64,000 nt of DNA from Agelaius tricolor (GCA_023055355.1 JALJCS010000039.1:2680501-2744500), one strand, 5' to 3'; shown: positions 22,119 to 33,759, numbered from the stretch's first letter. The notes: generated from the letters alone by a model not told the origin. Program-made: numbers and translations.

Positions 22119-23036
22119 TCATCCAGTCATCAGTCTCCACACTGCAGCCTTGAGCTCCTGGTTCCTCAGGCTGTAGATGAGGGGGTTCAGGGCTGGAGGC
22201 ATCACTGAGTAAAGAACTGACAGGGCCAGATCCAGGAATGGACTGGAGATGGAGGGGGGCTTCAGGTTAGCATAGGTGCCGGTGCTGAGGAACAGAGAGA
22301 GCACGGCCAGGTGAGGGAGGCAGGTGGAAAAGGCTTTGTGCCGTCCCTGCTCAGAGGGGATCCTCAGCACAGCCCTGAAGATCTGCACATAGGAGAAAAC
22401 AATGAACACAAAACAACCAAAAAACAGAAAAACACTACCCAGAAGAGGAACAATTTCCCTAATGTAGTAATTTGAGCAGGAGAGCTTGAGGATCTGTGGG
22501 ATTTCACAGAAGAACTGGGCCAGGGCATTGCCATGGCACAGGGGCAGGGAAAATGTATTGGCTGTGTGCAGCAGTGAATAGAGAAAGGCACTGGCCCAGG
22601 CAGCTGCTGCCATGTGGGCACAAGCTCTGCTGCCCAGGAGGGTCCCGTAGTGCAGGGGTTTGCAGATGGACAAGTAGCGGTCGTAGCACATGATGGTCAG
22701 GAGGAAATACTCTGCTGAGAGGAAGAACACAAAGAAAAAGAGCTGAGCAGCACATCCAGTGTAGGAGATGTTCCTGGTGTCCCAGAGGGAATTGTGCATG
22801 GCTTTGGGCACAGTGGTGCAGATGGAGCCCAGGTCGCTGAGGGCCAGGTTGAGCAGGAAGAAGAACATGGGCGTGTGCAGGTGGTGGCCGCAGGCTACGG
22901 CGCTGATGATGAGGCCGTTGCCCAGGAGGGCAGCCAGGGAGATGCCCAGCAAGAGGCAGAAGTGCAGGAGCTGCAGCTGCCGCGTGTCTGCCAATGCCAG
23001 CAGGAGGAAGTGCCTGATGGAGCTGCTGTTGGACAT
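22119..23036 (-). CDS. olfactory receptor, family 14-like, copy 2 (305 aa, intact)
   Basis: Full-length class II OR with the landmarks of copy 1 (Asn3 glycosylation site, GN, PMFFF, CYDRY, KAFSTC, NPLIY). The start at MSNSS is the shared one; a possible acceptor (gaacag) lies about 30 bp upstream. The C-terminus is five residues shorter: it ends at MTG because the codon after Gly is TGA where copies 1 and 3 continue for five residues, so function is probably kept. Changes against copies 1 and 3 cluster in outer TM3 (FVFFLSAEYFLL), in TM5 (NYYIREIVPLLGSVFLFFGC replaces the KSHLRELGLLAVSACFGFGC-type segment) and in TM6 (STGTYANLKP), while TM1, TM2, TM4 and TM7 are almost unchanged. Confidence 0.92.
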   Translation of the reverse strand: MSNSSSIRHFLLLALADTRQLQLLHFCLLLGISLAALLGNGLIISAVACGHHLHTPMFFFLLNLALSDLGSICTTVPKAMHNSLWDTRNISYTGCAAQLFFFVFFLSAEYFLLTIMCYDRYLSICKPLHYGTLLGSRACAHMAAAAWASAFLYSLLHTANTFSLPLCHGNALAQFFCEIPQILKLSCSNYYIREIVPLLGSVFLFFGCFVFIVFSYVQIFRAVLRIPSEQGRHKAFSTCLPHLAVLSLFLSTGTYANLKPPSISSPFLDLALSVLYSVMPPALNPLIYSLRNQELKAAVWRLMTG

Positions 23037-24549
23037 TTGCTGGGGCTGCACATGGGCACCTGTTCATGGAGAAAAGGACAGTGAAGATTTGGAAGAGATA
23101 CTGGTAACCAAAATCAAAGCCTTTTCCCATACACCCTCCCCTGGAACTCACATAGACACACTTCTGTGTTCAAGAGTTCTGGTGTTTTCTTTATAAGCTC
23201 CCCCATACCTCTGCTGGTATTCTTGGATATCAGAAACACTCAGGATTTCCACTGCCCTCAGGGAAAACAGAGCACGTTCTGAGAGGCAAAGTGATGAGCA
23301 GAGAGTGAGGGAAGATAATCTGTCATTCTGACCTGTTCAGAATTTCTCTGGGTTTAAACTGTCTAAGTTGCATGGTGATCACCCTACCATGTTTCCCTTT
23401 AAAATTCCCCAGGTACTGCTTAGAGGTGATGGATCCACCACAGCCCAGCTCCACATTTGTAGCCAAGGACTCACGTTGCTCATTTCACCAACCCAGCAGC
23501 ATTTTCAGTGTCACAACACCTCTGCCTTTCCCCATCAAACTTATAAACCAGAGCGTCATTTGGACAAGTTTGCACCCTGGATTGAAGCTCCCAGCTTGGA
23601 CTGAAATCTCAGGGAGACTTCCAAGTGTCCTTCTGCTGGCATTGGCTGAAGGGAGATGCAGCTCCTTCCCTGGCTGCACTGACAGCATTGCCCAGAGCCG
23701 GGCCCTGGGGACAGCGTCACCCTGAGCCAGCTGTGCCCCTGCCAGAGCCCCCAGGGCCGGGCAGCTGCTCCCAGCCCTGTGCTCTGCAGAGGGAACTGGG
23801 CCCGGGGCTGCAGAGCTGCCCCATGGCTCTGCTGCAGCTCTGCCTGCACAAGAGGGGCTGCACGCCTTGGAGCCCCGGCCCTGAGGGCAGAGGCTTGGCT
23901 GGGGCACAGGAGGGAGAGGGCTTATTCAGAGGGAGGGGCTGCACTGGAGGGGCTCCTGTGGACATCTCTAAACTCTCCCTGCCACAGCATTGCTGGGCTT
24001 TGTTTTCTCTCATTGCCTGATCTCTCTGCTTCCTGCAGATTTCCCTCCTGCAGGTGTTTCCCTGTGCCCGATCTCTCCCTGCCAGCACCCACAGACCCCA
24101 AATCTCTGTGCACTCTCCTTGGCCCCACAGAACCCTGCCTGTTTGCAGGGCACTGGCTGGGGGCAGGTTCTGTTTGCAGCTTGGAGAAAGGACAGCTCAG
24201 ACTGAGCCTGATGGCTCCAGCAAAGGTGATGCTGCTGCAGTCCATGGCAGAGGGGCTGAGAGCACCTTAAGGATCTCCTGTGAGGCTACTGAGCACTAAA
24301 AGTAACAGTTTGGATGTGTCAAGCTCTTGTCAGCATTCATAATTAATAATTCCTAATCAACCTTTAATATTTATCCCCCCCTACCTGCCATGCTCCAATA
24401 GTAGGAAACTGAAGACAAAGTCTTAGGAATATCCTTTTTTCTTTTAAAATCCTTGTCTTGGAAATATTCTATGACTGATCAGAACCCCTCAGCATGTCAG
24501 AGCTTCATGAGCATTTTATGTCCCCTGCACCAGAAATACCCAGAGTTGT
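23037..24549. other. block B specific upstream sequence, no gene seen
   Basis: Replaces the sequence found upstream of OR copies 1 and 3. Part is GC-rich. No splice-supported exon was found. Confidence 0.5.
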
Positions 24550-25375
24550 ACTCACAGGGTCTGTAATCATTGGGATGTTGCAGCTTGAGGAGATGGCTCC
24601 AGGAGCTGCAGCTGCACTGTCCTGCAGCCAGAGGTTCCTGTGCCAAGGGCTGGCAGTGATTGTGCCCCAGGCACTTCTCAGCCCCTTCCCAGCCCTGACT
24701 GATTGAAGCTCTCTGTGCCTCTGTGCTGTGCCCGCGCTGGCTGCAGGCAGTGCCCCAGCCCTGCTGGGCTGGCAGAAGAGCTGCTCATCAAGAGAAATGT
24801 GCTTTTGAAGCTCTTCTTGGTGACCAGGAGCTGCCTCTGGGCCAGGAGCCCAGCCCAGCTCAGCAGCACAGACACAGCACAAGGACTTTAATCAGCCTCT
24901 GGGCCTTTGTGCTCAGGCCCTGAACATCAGTCCCTGAGAGGGAGCTGAAGAAACCTCTCCAGAACTCCAAGGCAGAATCCAGTTCCAAAGTTTCTTGGAC
25001 TTTTAATGGGTCCCAGAGAGGGACAGGACTGAGCAAGTGTCCCCAGGCCCCAGGCAGAGCAGAGAACTGCAGGCAGTGATGACAGGTGGGGACAAAGAGA
25101 AGCCAAGTCTTGGTGCCCTGGGGCACAGCAGGGTCTGTTCCACCATGGGCTGGGAGGAGACACCTTGTCCTGAGGCCCTGGGGCCTCCTGGCACAGCCCC
25201 AGCCAGGCTGGGCACTGTCAGCCCCTTGTGCTGCCCTCAGCATCCCCCCCTAGCCCACATCCCAGTGGCCTCAAGGATCTGCTGCAAGGAGTCCCTGGGG
25301 AGCCTTGCTCAGCAATGGCCCTGGGGGCTCCTTCATGCTCCCTGCAGGGACTGCAGGTTTTTCAAAGGACTTTGG
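24550..25375. repeat. duplicated segment matching 3001-3800
   Basis: Near-identical to block A and C sequence from the shared TACTCACAGG on. Marks the second stretch of A/B homology, which runs to 30620. Confidence 0.75.
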
Positions 25376-25389
25376 GTTTGGCTTTTGCC

Positions 25390-25830
25390 TTGCAGTCTCT
25401 GAGAGGTTTGTGCAATCATGGCCTCCAATTATCTGCTGTAAATAGTCCCTGGAGAGGCTTTGTCAGTAACAACACTCAGTGGGGCTCATTAATGCTTCAA
25501 GGTACTTCAGTTATTTGAAGGTACTTGGTGTTTCCCTTTTGATGCAGACTCTGTGAGAGGTTTGTGCAATCATGGCCCCAATTATCTGCTTTAATGAGTC
25601 CCTGGAGAGCTTTGTACTGACACTCAGTGGGGCTCATTAATACTTTGAGATACTCAAGGTTTTTCAGGTACTTTATGGATTTAAGAATACTTTTAGATAC
25701 TTCTAAGGATTTTCCTTCCCACACTGAGTCTCTGAGAGTTTTTTGTGCCATCCTGGCCTCCAATTCTCTCCTCCAAGGAGTCCATGAGGATCCTGTGTTG
25801 GGTATCTTCCCCCTTTCTGTGTTACAACAA
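25390..25830. repeat. ~160 bp degenerate tandem repeat, three units
   Basis: Same unit as at 3835-4150, starting at about 25396, 25548 and 25726. Confidence 0.7.
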
Positions 25831-25938
25831 AGATGGAATTGAAGGAATTTTGTAAGACCTTCTAAAAACATTCAAACAAACATGAGAAAATTAACAACAC
25901 AATAACAACCACTAAGAGAATTAATAGTCCATTTTTTA

Positions 25939-26520
25939 CTAGACATCATCCATCCCTTTTAGTCCCTTAGATTGGAAGAGTTTATTGAACCAGTCTTTGT
26001 TTTCCACTTGAAGCTTCTTGAGCCCTTCCTTCAGTACCTGAATACTCTTGTGGATTGACTGGCTGTGGCTGGAGAGGTTCATGCAGCACATACCCTCAGA
26101 GTCTACACAGCCATGCCCCTGTGCCCAGAGTAAAAACTCTATCGCTGTTCTGCAAGGTGGCGTGTCTGATGGTCTCTGTGTCTGAGAGCAGCCACTCAAT
26201 GTGAGGGAGGCAGCATTGGTTTGCTTACTTAACAGGCACCCAGGATGGTCTGATTATCCTAAAGCTTTAGCTGCAGCCACCCAAGGTAGTAAGATGGAGG
26301 CTGCCATTCTTTTGTTTTGACTCCAATAGATGACATTATTTTTGCAATCAGATTCAAAGTAGTGTGTAGATCTTTTTGCTCTGTTTCTCTGGCCATTAAT
26401 CATTTTTGTGTTGGGTGCCAGCAAGGTAAGCCTCCCCAAGCTACACGGTCTGCCTTTGATGTCTGAAGGGACACCAGGCCATGCTCTATCCTTGCAAATA
26501 AGAAACACACCCTGCAGCAA
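25939..26520 (-). pseudogene. env: ERV-B env: surface C-terminus and transmembrane subunit
   Basis: A basic Arg-x-Lys-Arg cleavage-type motif at 26371-26382 is followed by a transmembrane-subunit N-terminus, then a TAA (at about 26253, CAA in ERV-A), then the Cys-x6-Cys-Cys segment (25939-26199 frame). The membrane anchor is missing, so the protein cannot be complete. Confidence 0.75.
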
Positions 26521-26566
26521 GTTGAGTGGGTAGCTGCTGGACCAAGAAATTATGGAAGAGGTGTAA

Positions 26567-27071
26567 TTACACCATCAGGTCTGGTTTTTGTAAGTGGGAT
26601 GGTATGAGGAGATGTCTCTCCTGATAGTTCCTTTTTTTCTTGTAATTTTGTGTCTTTCTCCCTCTTCCCATCTCAGACGGTAATAAAACCTTACACAAAA
26701 GTCCATTTTTACAGAGCTGAGAATTTCTACCCCCTGAGTTCAAGTGGTGCATGCAGCAGCTTCTGGGTCCAGTAGTCCCAAGCATCGACAGGGTTGCACT
26801 TCTATTTGCCGTCAGGATTGTCCCCTGGCATACTGCAAATGGCACCCTCAGGTATTGGCCAGAGATCTGTAGGCAACCCCAGTAGGCAGGTGGAGAAGGG
26901 GTCGTCAGGGCTAGCGACAGACAGGCACAGGGTGTCTTGTTTCATGGCTTTAGCTAGAGTTATCCATACACTGTGCTTTGTGTTTTTGAGGGCTACCCAT
27001 CCACTCGCGAGGACCATGGTTGCAAACAGGCTGAGGAATGTGAGTAGAAGCTTCCTATGTGTCATCTTCAA
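26567..27071 (-). pseudogene. env: ERV-B env surface subunit start, truncated
   Basis: ATG at 27071 opens a hydrophobic signal-peptide-like N-terminus of about 25 residues, then an env-like segment with a Cys-leucine/serine pattern (to 26802) and further frame-broken sequence. Far shorter than a full surface subunit. Confidence 0.65.
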
Positions 27072-27158
27072 AAGAATTGTCTAGTCCAGGTGCTAGAGTC
27101 ACTGTCTGGTGGGTTTTGTCTTGGGGTGGACTTGGGGGTTCCTTTGCAGAATCCACAC

Positions 27159-27407
27159 TCAGTGGCTACAGGCAAGGCTTGATGTTCTTATCTGGGATAC
27201 ACCAAGGTCCTTTATCACAAATGGTCTCATTGTGGCAATTTGGCCTTCAGGTCCTTTGATGTTAATAAGTTCTGCACTTTGGAGACTGTCACTGTCACCT
27301 CCAATCTTGGACAATATTCCTGCAGTAGCTGTGAACGCCCAGTTAGGAGCCCCCTTGGAACGTGAGATACCTGTCACGTCTGCTCCCATGTCCACAAGCC
27401 CTGTCAA
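27159..27407 (-). pseudogene. pro: ERV-B retroviral protease remnant
   Basis: Retropepsin-like frame. The catalytic D-T/S-G signature reads D-M-G (in LVDMGAD), so it is predicted to be impaired. It lies about 90 bp from the env start with no pol between. Confidence 0.75.
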
Positions 27408-27569
27408 AACAATCTTTTCACTGTTAAGTTCCAGAGTGCAGGTGATTTTTGGTCAATCCTGATTTATCACATCCCTAGTGAAGTGTTATCAGCATCCTGC
27501 TTGGGCAATTGTTAGTCCTTGGGGTATAAAACAAGGTGGGTTGGGAGACAGGGCCAGCACTGTAATTTC

Positions 27570-27776
27570 TCATTGTGAGGACATTGATAGTATGGATGGC
27601 AATACAAAAAATCCTTCAGTGCTTGATTGGTAGTTTACTAAAATTAATAGTTCACAGGGCTGATATTTGGGCCCCAGCTGTCCTGTTGATATTTCATGGG
27701 CAAAATAATCAGTTAAAACAACAGATTCCAGACTCACCAACTTCATTTTTGCCCCTGGTGGTAAGGTGGTTGGCAA
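27570..27776 (-). pseudogene. ERV-B dUTPase-like remnant
   Basis: Weak dUTPase resemblance: a PPGAK-type start and a QSSTEGFFVLP stretch in the position of the S-S-x3-G-x-F-V-L-P motif. The place between gag and protease fits class II viruses that encode dUTPase. Confidence 0.5.
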
Positions 27777-27998
27777 ATGGGAGATGAGGTGCTGGAGTTT
27801 AGGGCTACATTATCTGTAATGGGTGTACAATTCAGCGATTGTAGGCATTGTTGGCTTGAACATTTGTGTCATAGCCTGAGGCCACCTTGCACTCCGATGG
27901 CAGTTTTTGGCTGCTTGGTGTAGTTACCTTTTGAGAAATTCCACCTAATTTGATGTTGATTATCCATTAGGGACCGGATAGGCCCCTCCTCCTTGGGG

Positions 27999-28040
27999 AC
28001 AATCTTCTCTAAAATGTCCTTGTTGACCACACTGGAAACA
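27999..28040 (-). pseudogene. gag: ERV-B nucleocapsid zinc knuckle
   Basis: Exact Cys-x2-Cys-x4-His-x4-Cys unit (CFQCGQQGHFREDC), the RNA-binding knuckle of Gag nucleocapsid. A second knuckle is not recognisable. Confidence 0.85.
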
Positions 28041-28179
28041 TAATTTTGGGCCCTGTAGATGTTACTGGGGCCCCTTAAAGGGGAATTGCATGACCCCTAG
28101 GGTTTCTCTAGTGCCTGTTTAAGGTGATCAATAAATTTCATGTAGGGCTCTCCAGATTCTTGTCTTATGTTTACATAGT

Positions 28180-29510
28180 CCAAACTGGGGGTGGTACCAT
28201 CCAGTACCTGGATTCAAGCTTTCAAATCCATCTCTTTGATATCATCCAATACTCTTCTGGGGATACCTGCTGCTTGATCATCTGGCAGGCTGTGTTGTCC
28301 TTCTCCAGCTAGATGGTTGATTGTCAATTCTGCCCTTGCCTCATTATTAGCATAGTCTGCTATTAATCCATTTAGCAAACGTTTCCATCCCCCTTCCCAC
28401 AGGGTGTATTCTGTAGGTGGCAACAACATGGTCATAATATATTTTAAATCATAGGGGGTTAAGATGTGCTGTAAACATGGCCCTTATTAGGCCATTAAAA
28501 CAAGGTAAGTCCTTCCTATGGTCTTTAGCTGCCCTACACAGATCCTTGATTTCCCTGTAAACCAATGGCTGACACCTGGGATTCTGCCCCCTTCTTTCAT
28601 AACATACAAGGGCAACAAGGAGTTTCGAGACAATTTGCCAGTCTCCTTCCTTAGCTGCTTCCTTCCAGATCCTTTCCCAGGGGTCTTCTGGGGTTTAGGG
28701 GCAAGGTGGCTCTGGGAAGTCAAAACTTTCTTCCTGGGAGGAAGAATAACTTGGACCGGAAATATTTGGATTAGAAATAGTGTGACAGCTGGGCTTTTAA
28801 TCTTTGATCATGGGGTTATATTGTTGCCGGAGGGTGAGGCAAAGGGCGCTGCCATTTTGTCAGGTGTTGGGGAGGAAGGGCCTTGATTTAGGATGGTGGA
28901 CTTTCAGGGTGGAGCTCTGGAGGCATGGCCCAGGGAGGAGGTGGAATGATTGACAGTGGGGGCGTGACCCACAGTCATGGGGGTGGAGTCTGGAGGTTCG
29001 TTCAGGGCGGAAGAGAAGGTTGTGGTAGCAGGAAGTGGAGGAGCCAAGATGGAGGGAGGATGGTTGAGCTCCCGAGCCACATTCAGGCTCCTTCCATCTT
29101 GAGTCTCCAGGGCATGATGCTCCAAGACAGCGTGGCCATTGCCATCTTGGACCATCGTGGAAGGTCTGAAAAAGGCAGGTTTGAGGGGAGGTCCTGAGTT
29201 AGGAGTGACCAACGATTGAGTTTTCAACACACTTCTTGCTGGTGAAGGGTCTCAAGGATGGTGTGGAAGATGGGGAGCATGCAGGGTGCAATGGGGTCCC
29301 TTTTGATTGAAAGGTTCTAAATTTAACTCCCACTGACTCCCAAAATTCAGTGGCATGGATTTCATCAGCAGAGGCATCTGGAAAATTTTTAATGATCCAC
29401 CTCATTATTGATCTTAATTAATTCTTTGAAAATATTTTCTCATGATCAGTGAGAATGAACTTAAAGCATCCATATAAGCTCCTTTCTACTTTGGACATCT
29501 GGCTGCCCAT
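28180..29510 (-). pseudogene. gag: ERV-B gag remnant (matrix, proline-rich, capsid)
   Basis: Met-Gly-Ser start at 29510, matrix C-terminal frame at 29199-29405, proline-rich segment around 28904-29160 and the capsid N-terminal region at 28214-28435, separated by stops and frameshifts. Collinear with ERV-A 4586-5594. Confidence 0.75.
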
Positions 29511-29810
29511 TTTCTCTTTCTCTGCCTTAGGGGGAAGAGCCACCAGAACACCCCAAATCAATTATGGGACTTGGGTGCATATTGTAAAAACACAGTGGCA
29601 AAATGAGCAATAAATGTCTTGCATTTCCCCAAACCCACCTGCAATCCTATGCAGGTGAAACCATTGTTGTCCCTGCTGATCCTGTGCAAGGTCCCTTCAA
29701 GCAATGATGAATCTGCCAGCCCGGCACAATCCAAAATCCCGGGGAGTGCTGGCCTATCCATCAGCCAACCCCAGCTGACGTGACTGACACAGGGAGCCCT
29801 GAGTGTCATG

Positions 29811-29828
29811 GTTCCTGTTCAGGCGCCA
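29811..29828 (-). other. ERV-B primer binding site, tRNA-Lys type
   Basis: TGGCGCCTGAACAGGAAC on the minus strand, two mismatches to the tRNA-Lys(UUU) site, two bases inside the LTR end. Confidence 0.85.
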
Positions 29829-29830
29829 AA

Positions 29831-30256
29831 TGTCACAATGAAGGTGGCTGTGACAAACCTCTCTGGTTCCCTGAATTCAGGGCACGGGTGGCGAAAATGA
29901 AAAGGCACGGGTTTGATGGAGTTGCCCAAAAATAACTTTAATAACAGGGTGAAAAACACCAAACATGGAGAAGTCAAGCACAGTATGAGGGGCAGAATCC
30001 TAAGACCTGAGACAAAGGGGAGCAACAACATAGACATTTGGGGCTAGAAAACTAGAACAATAACCATATAGAAGAAACAAGTAACCAAGAGGGGAGTAGA
30101 ACTTGGACAACTTAGCATAATAACACTAAAGGTTTATAGGGGAACTCTCAACCTTACCCTTAGTTAAACAAATGATTCCCAGGGTTTGAAACTCATGCCC
30201 AGTTCTTCTGGGGTAAAATCTGTCTGACTCTGAGTTACAGCTGGGCTAACTCCCAC
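29831..30256 (-). mobile_element. ERV-B 5' LTR (426 bp)
   Basis: Begins TGTGGGAGTTAGCC and ends TTGTGACA on the minus strand, with an ATTAAA poly(A)-type signal. It gives the uninterrupted form of the ERV-A LTR. Confidence 0.82.
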
Positions 30257-30284
30257 ACCGCTGCTTTGCTCTGGCCCCTTGGGA

Positions 30285-30440
30285 TCATGTGGCCCAACAG
30301 AGCCACAATGATGTCCTTGGTTCCACGGGGCCCCACAGTGTCACAATGGTCCCTTGGATCCATGGTGCTCTGCAGTGCCACAATGGCCCCTTCATTTCAC
30401 AAGGCTCTCAAATGTCACATTGGTCTCCATAGGAAGGAAA
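30285..30440 (-). repeat. 37-41 bp minisatellite, reverse orientation
   Basis: Flanks the ERV-B LTR exactly as 6955-7100 flanks ERV-A. Confidence 0.85.
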
Positions 30441-30930
30441 CCACGGAGTCCCCATGTTTCAGGAGCTGATGAACAGCAGCCACCAGAGGTCAAGGGAAGC
30501 CTGACCTGTCTGTCCTGGCAGGCTTGCCTGGAGCAATCCTTGGATATTTGAAATTATGAATGTGGAATCCTAATTTAAGACATTTGTGCCTGGAGAAGAG
30601 GGATGGGGTTTTTTTTTTCATAAAAGGAAAAGCACAGAGCCCTTTCCAGTGTTTGGAAAATAGCTGAGTGCAGCCCCTCAGGAGTCAAAGACCAGCCAGA
30701 CTTGTCTATCCTGGCAACTTTTGTCTGGGAGCAATCCTTTAGCACACAAAAATTTGGAGGTGGAATCCTAATTTTGTCTATGGATGCCTGGTAAAAATGG
30801 ACAGTTCTTTTCCATAAAAAGAAGAGCCCAGAGCCCCAGTGTTTCAGGGGCTGATGGGAGTGGCCTTCCATATTCCAAGGTCAGCCAGACCTGTCAGGTG
30901 ACCCCTGGGAGGCCAAGGCAGCCACACCTG
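30441..30930 (-). repeat. ~190 bp satellite, reverse orientation
   Basis: Reverse-complement units with TTTTCCATAAAAAGAAGAG and CTATGGATGCCTGG. Two to three diverged units. Confidence 0.7.
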
Positions 30931-31650
30931 TTTCATGTTCCCTTGGTTCCACAGGGCCCTGCAGTGTCACAATGGTTCCTTGCTCCCATGATGCCCTCTG
31001 GTGTCATAATGGCCCCTTGGTTACACAAGTCCTTAAGGATCTTAATGGTCTCCATGGTTCCATAAGGCCCCACAGTGTCCGAATGGTCTTTGGGTTCCAT
31101 GAAGCCTGGCTGTGTCCAATGGCTCCTTGGTTCCATTGGGGCCCAGAAGTGCAACAATGATCCCCTTGTTTCCACAACTTCCCAGAGTGTCACAACAGCC
31201 CTTTTCATCCATGAGGCCTTGCAGGGTCACAATGTTCCTTTGGTTCCATGCGGCCCCACAGTGTCACAATGGTCTCCATGATTCCATGGGGCCTTGCAAT
31301 GCTCTCCATGGACCCACAGTGCCCGGCAGGATCACAACGGCCCTTTGGCTCCACAAGGGCCTGAAATGCAGCAAATGGCCTCTTGGCTCCACAAAGCCCT
31401 GCTGCTTCACACTGGCCCCTTGGGACCATGCGGCCCAACAGAGCCACAATGATGTCCTTGGTTCCACAAGGCCCCACAGTGTCACAATGGCCCCTTGGAT
31501 CCATGGTACTCACAGTGTCACAATGCTCCCCTTGGTTCCACAAGTTCCTACAGTGTCACAGGTTCCACAAGGGCCTGCAGTGTCACCATGGCCCTTTGGT
31601 TCCACATACTCCGCAGTGTCACAATGGTCTCCATAGGAAGGAAACAAGTG
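30931..31650 (-). repeat. 37-41 bp minisatellite, reverse orientation, long array
   Basis: About 18 units of the reverse-complement repeat (CAGTGTCACAATGG, CCTTGGTTCCA). Confidence 0.9.
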
Positions 31651-32260
31651 AGCCCCAGTGGTGCAGGGGCAGATGAGAGGCAGTCACCAGAAGCCAAGTC
31701 TAGCCAGACTTGACTGTACCGGCAGATTTTGTCTGGGAGTAACCCTTGGATATAGAGAATTTTAGACGGAGAATCCCAATTTTGGCCATGTGAGCTGAGA
31801 CAAGAAAGACAGTTCTTTTCCATGGGAATAAAAGCACGGAGCCCCAGTGCTTCACGGTCAGATGGGAAGTGGCCCTTGACATGCCAAATTCAGTGGGACC
31901 TGTCAGACAGACCTCAGGAGGCAAAGCCAGCCAGACCTGTTCCATGTTCCATTGACTTCATGAGGTCTGGCAATGTCACAATGGTCTCCTTGATTCCATG
32001 AGCCCCAACAGAGTCACAAGGGTCCATTGGCCCCATGCAGCCCCGCTGTGAAACAATGGCTCCTTGTTTCCATTTTAAATCAATCACAATCAAACCACAG
32101 TTTGATCATTGATCCTTGCTTCCATAGGGCCCCTGAACTGCACAATGGTCTCCTTGATTCCATGATTCCTGGATTCCACAGTCTCACCATTGTTTCCTTG
32201 GATCTCCATTGTCACAACTGACCCATGGCTCCATGATGTTCCGTAGTGTCACCGTGGTGG
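31640..32260 (-). repeat. ~190 bp satellite unit followed by more minisatellite
   Basis: 31640-31950 is a reverse satellite unit. 31950-32260 returns to the 37-41 bp minisatellite in degenerate form. Confidence 0.7.
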
Positions 32261-32365
32261 CTGTCAGAGGCTGGATGAGATCCATGTCCCGAGACACCTT
32301 GGGATGCTTGGAATGCCCGTGTGGGGTCAGGGCCGGGTCAGGCCTTGGTTTGTGGTGGGACAGAG

Positions 32366-32600
32366 CCCCGCCCCCAGCCCTGGCCTGGCAGAGCTGCCAA
32401 TCACACAGCAGGGGTGATGTTAACCCAGCTCTGATTGGCCCAGCTGTCAATCAATCAATCACACACCAGCAGCTGGTGCGACCCTGCCTCTGATTGGACG
32501 AGCAACTGGCAGTCCCACCCCAGGGGCGAGCCCATGAAGGCCCAGGGGGTTAAAAGCCGGAGCACGAGGCCAGCCCAGGGTCTGGATCCTGCCTTCTGCT
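32366..32600 (+). promoter_or_regulatory. promoter-like cluster: GC box, CCAAT boxes, TATA-like
   Basis: CCCCGCCCCC at 32366, inverted CCAAT (GATTGG) at 32433 and 32492, and TTAAAAG at 32550. The spacing suits a polymerase II promoter, with a start near 32580. It may be an LTR U3 or a gene promoter; no frame follows. Confidence 0.4.
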
Positions 32601-33059
32601 GGGGTTCCTGTGTTGGTGATCCTGGAACCCCAGCAGTTGGTACCCATGTGCGTGACTTTCTATGGATCATCTGTTTTTCTGTTGTTCTCTATTTCTTCTC
32701 CTTCTAATCCTATTTACCTGGAACATTTTTGGGTAACTTCACATGTAAAATTTAAAGAATTTTAGGTGAAATGTGTGGGAATCCAAGGCACAGGGAATAT
32801 TTCTCTGTCTGCTCTCAGGCATCCTGACCCCCAGAGAAACACTGCCTTTAACCTTTGCCAATGGAGAGGATTTCCAGGACTTTGAGACCGATTAGAATTT
32901 ACCAAACTGAGAAATAGATAATAGAGAGTAGTATGCTATGTCCCTTGGGTGAGAAATTTAGGTTTGGGGATTTTTAGTATGGTGTCGATAGGAAGCAAGA
33001 TGCAGGAATTGGGGTGTAGTCCCTGTCTTCTTCATCTACTCCATATTCTGCAGTGTTGG

Positions 33060-33711
33060 TGGCACAGGGTGATTGGTCAAGGAAAGCACAGTGCAGAGGT
33101 TTTGTGGACAGTTAAGGGACGAGTTATTGGTTAATAAGTCGAAATACTGTAGGTTTTAAGAATTAATTGGATGAGAAAACTTTAAAAGACCTTGAAACTG
33201 TACATTTTAGAGCCATTTTGAGGTATTTTCCCAGCATGCTGAGCCTGGTGTGGAAAGCAATGCAAAACCTTAGATAAGATAAGAAAAAACAAGAAGCTGA
33301 AGACTGAAAAAGTCCCCATGCATCTCCTTTTACCTGGCACAGAATTGCTACAGAGGGTTTCCCCCATCCAGGGAGCCCCCAGAAAGGTCCAACGTAAAAC
33401 AAACATCAATAACAGGTGCCCAAAAAATATTTATAATAGGTTGACTTTTTTCCATAAAGTTGTTTACTGAAAGGTGTTGTCTTAATAGACCAATCATGTG
33501 AAATGTGTAGATTAAAAGACTAGTGGGGTCTACCTGTAGCAAATCAAGATATAAAAGAAGAGGATTGAAAAAACAGGTGGCTTTTAGCCCTTAGCCTTCT
33601 GATCTGAGTCTTTGTCATCTCTGATTCCACAGTGACATTTGGGGATCTGTGGGGGCTATTGGGGCTCCTTTCTGCACCTCGAGACTCAACAGGAACTTCT
33701 CGAATAAACGT
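33060..33711 (+). mobile_element. LTR-like segment with CCAAT, TATA and poly(A) signals
   Basis: GATTGGTC near 33070, ATTGG near 33126, GATATAAAAGAAG near 33548 and CGAATAAACG near 33700, where the palindrome arm begins. The order fits a solo LTR, but the ends and target-site duplication were not found. Confidence 0.4.
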
Positions 33712-33759
33712 TGCCTGAAGCTCCCACTGTGCCCATGACAGGAACCCCTGTGAGTGTCT

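Larger units (their letters stand above)
25939..30256 (-). mobile_element. ERV-B, class II endogenous retrovirus without pol
   Basis: Minus-strand provirus: 5' LTR, tRNA-Lys primer site, gag (matrix, proline-rich, capsid, one zinc knuckle), a dUTPase-like stretch, a protease and then directly env. Integrase and reverse transcriptase are not seen, and no 3' LTR is visible. Every coding part is broken. It is the fuller sister of ERV-A and carries about 1.9 kb that ERV-A lost. Confidence 0.85.

Noticed and set aside
30931..31650. Regular repeats considered as a CRISPR array
   Set aside because: Units are contiguous and degenerate with no unique spacers, in a vertebrate genome: a minisatellite.
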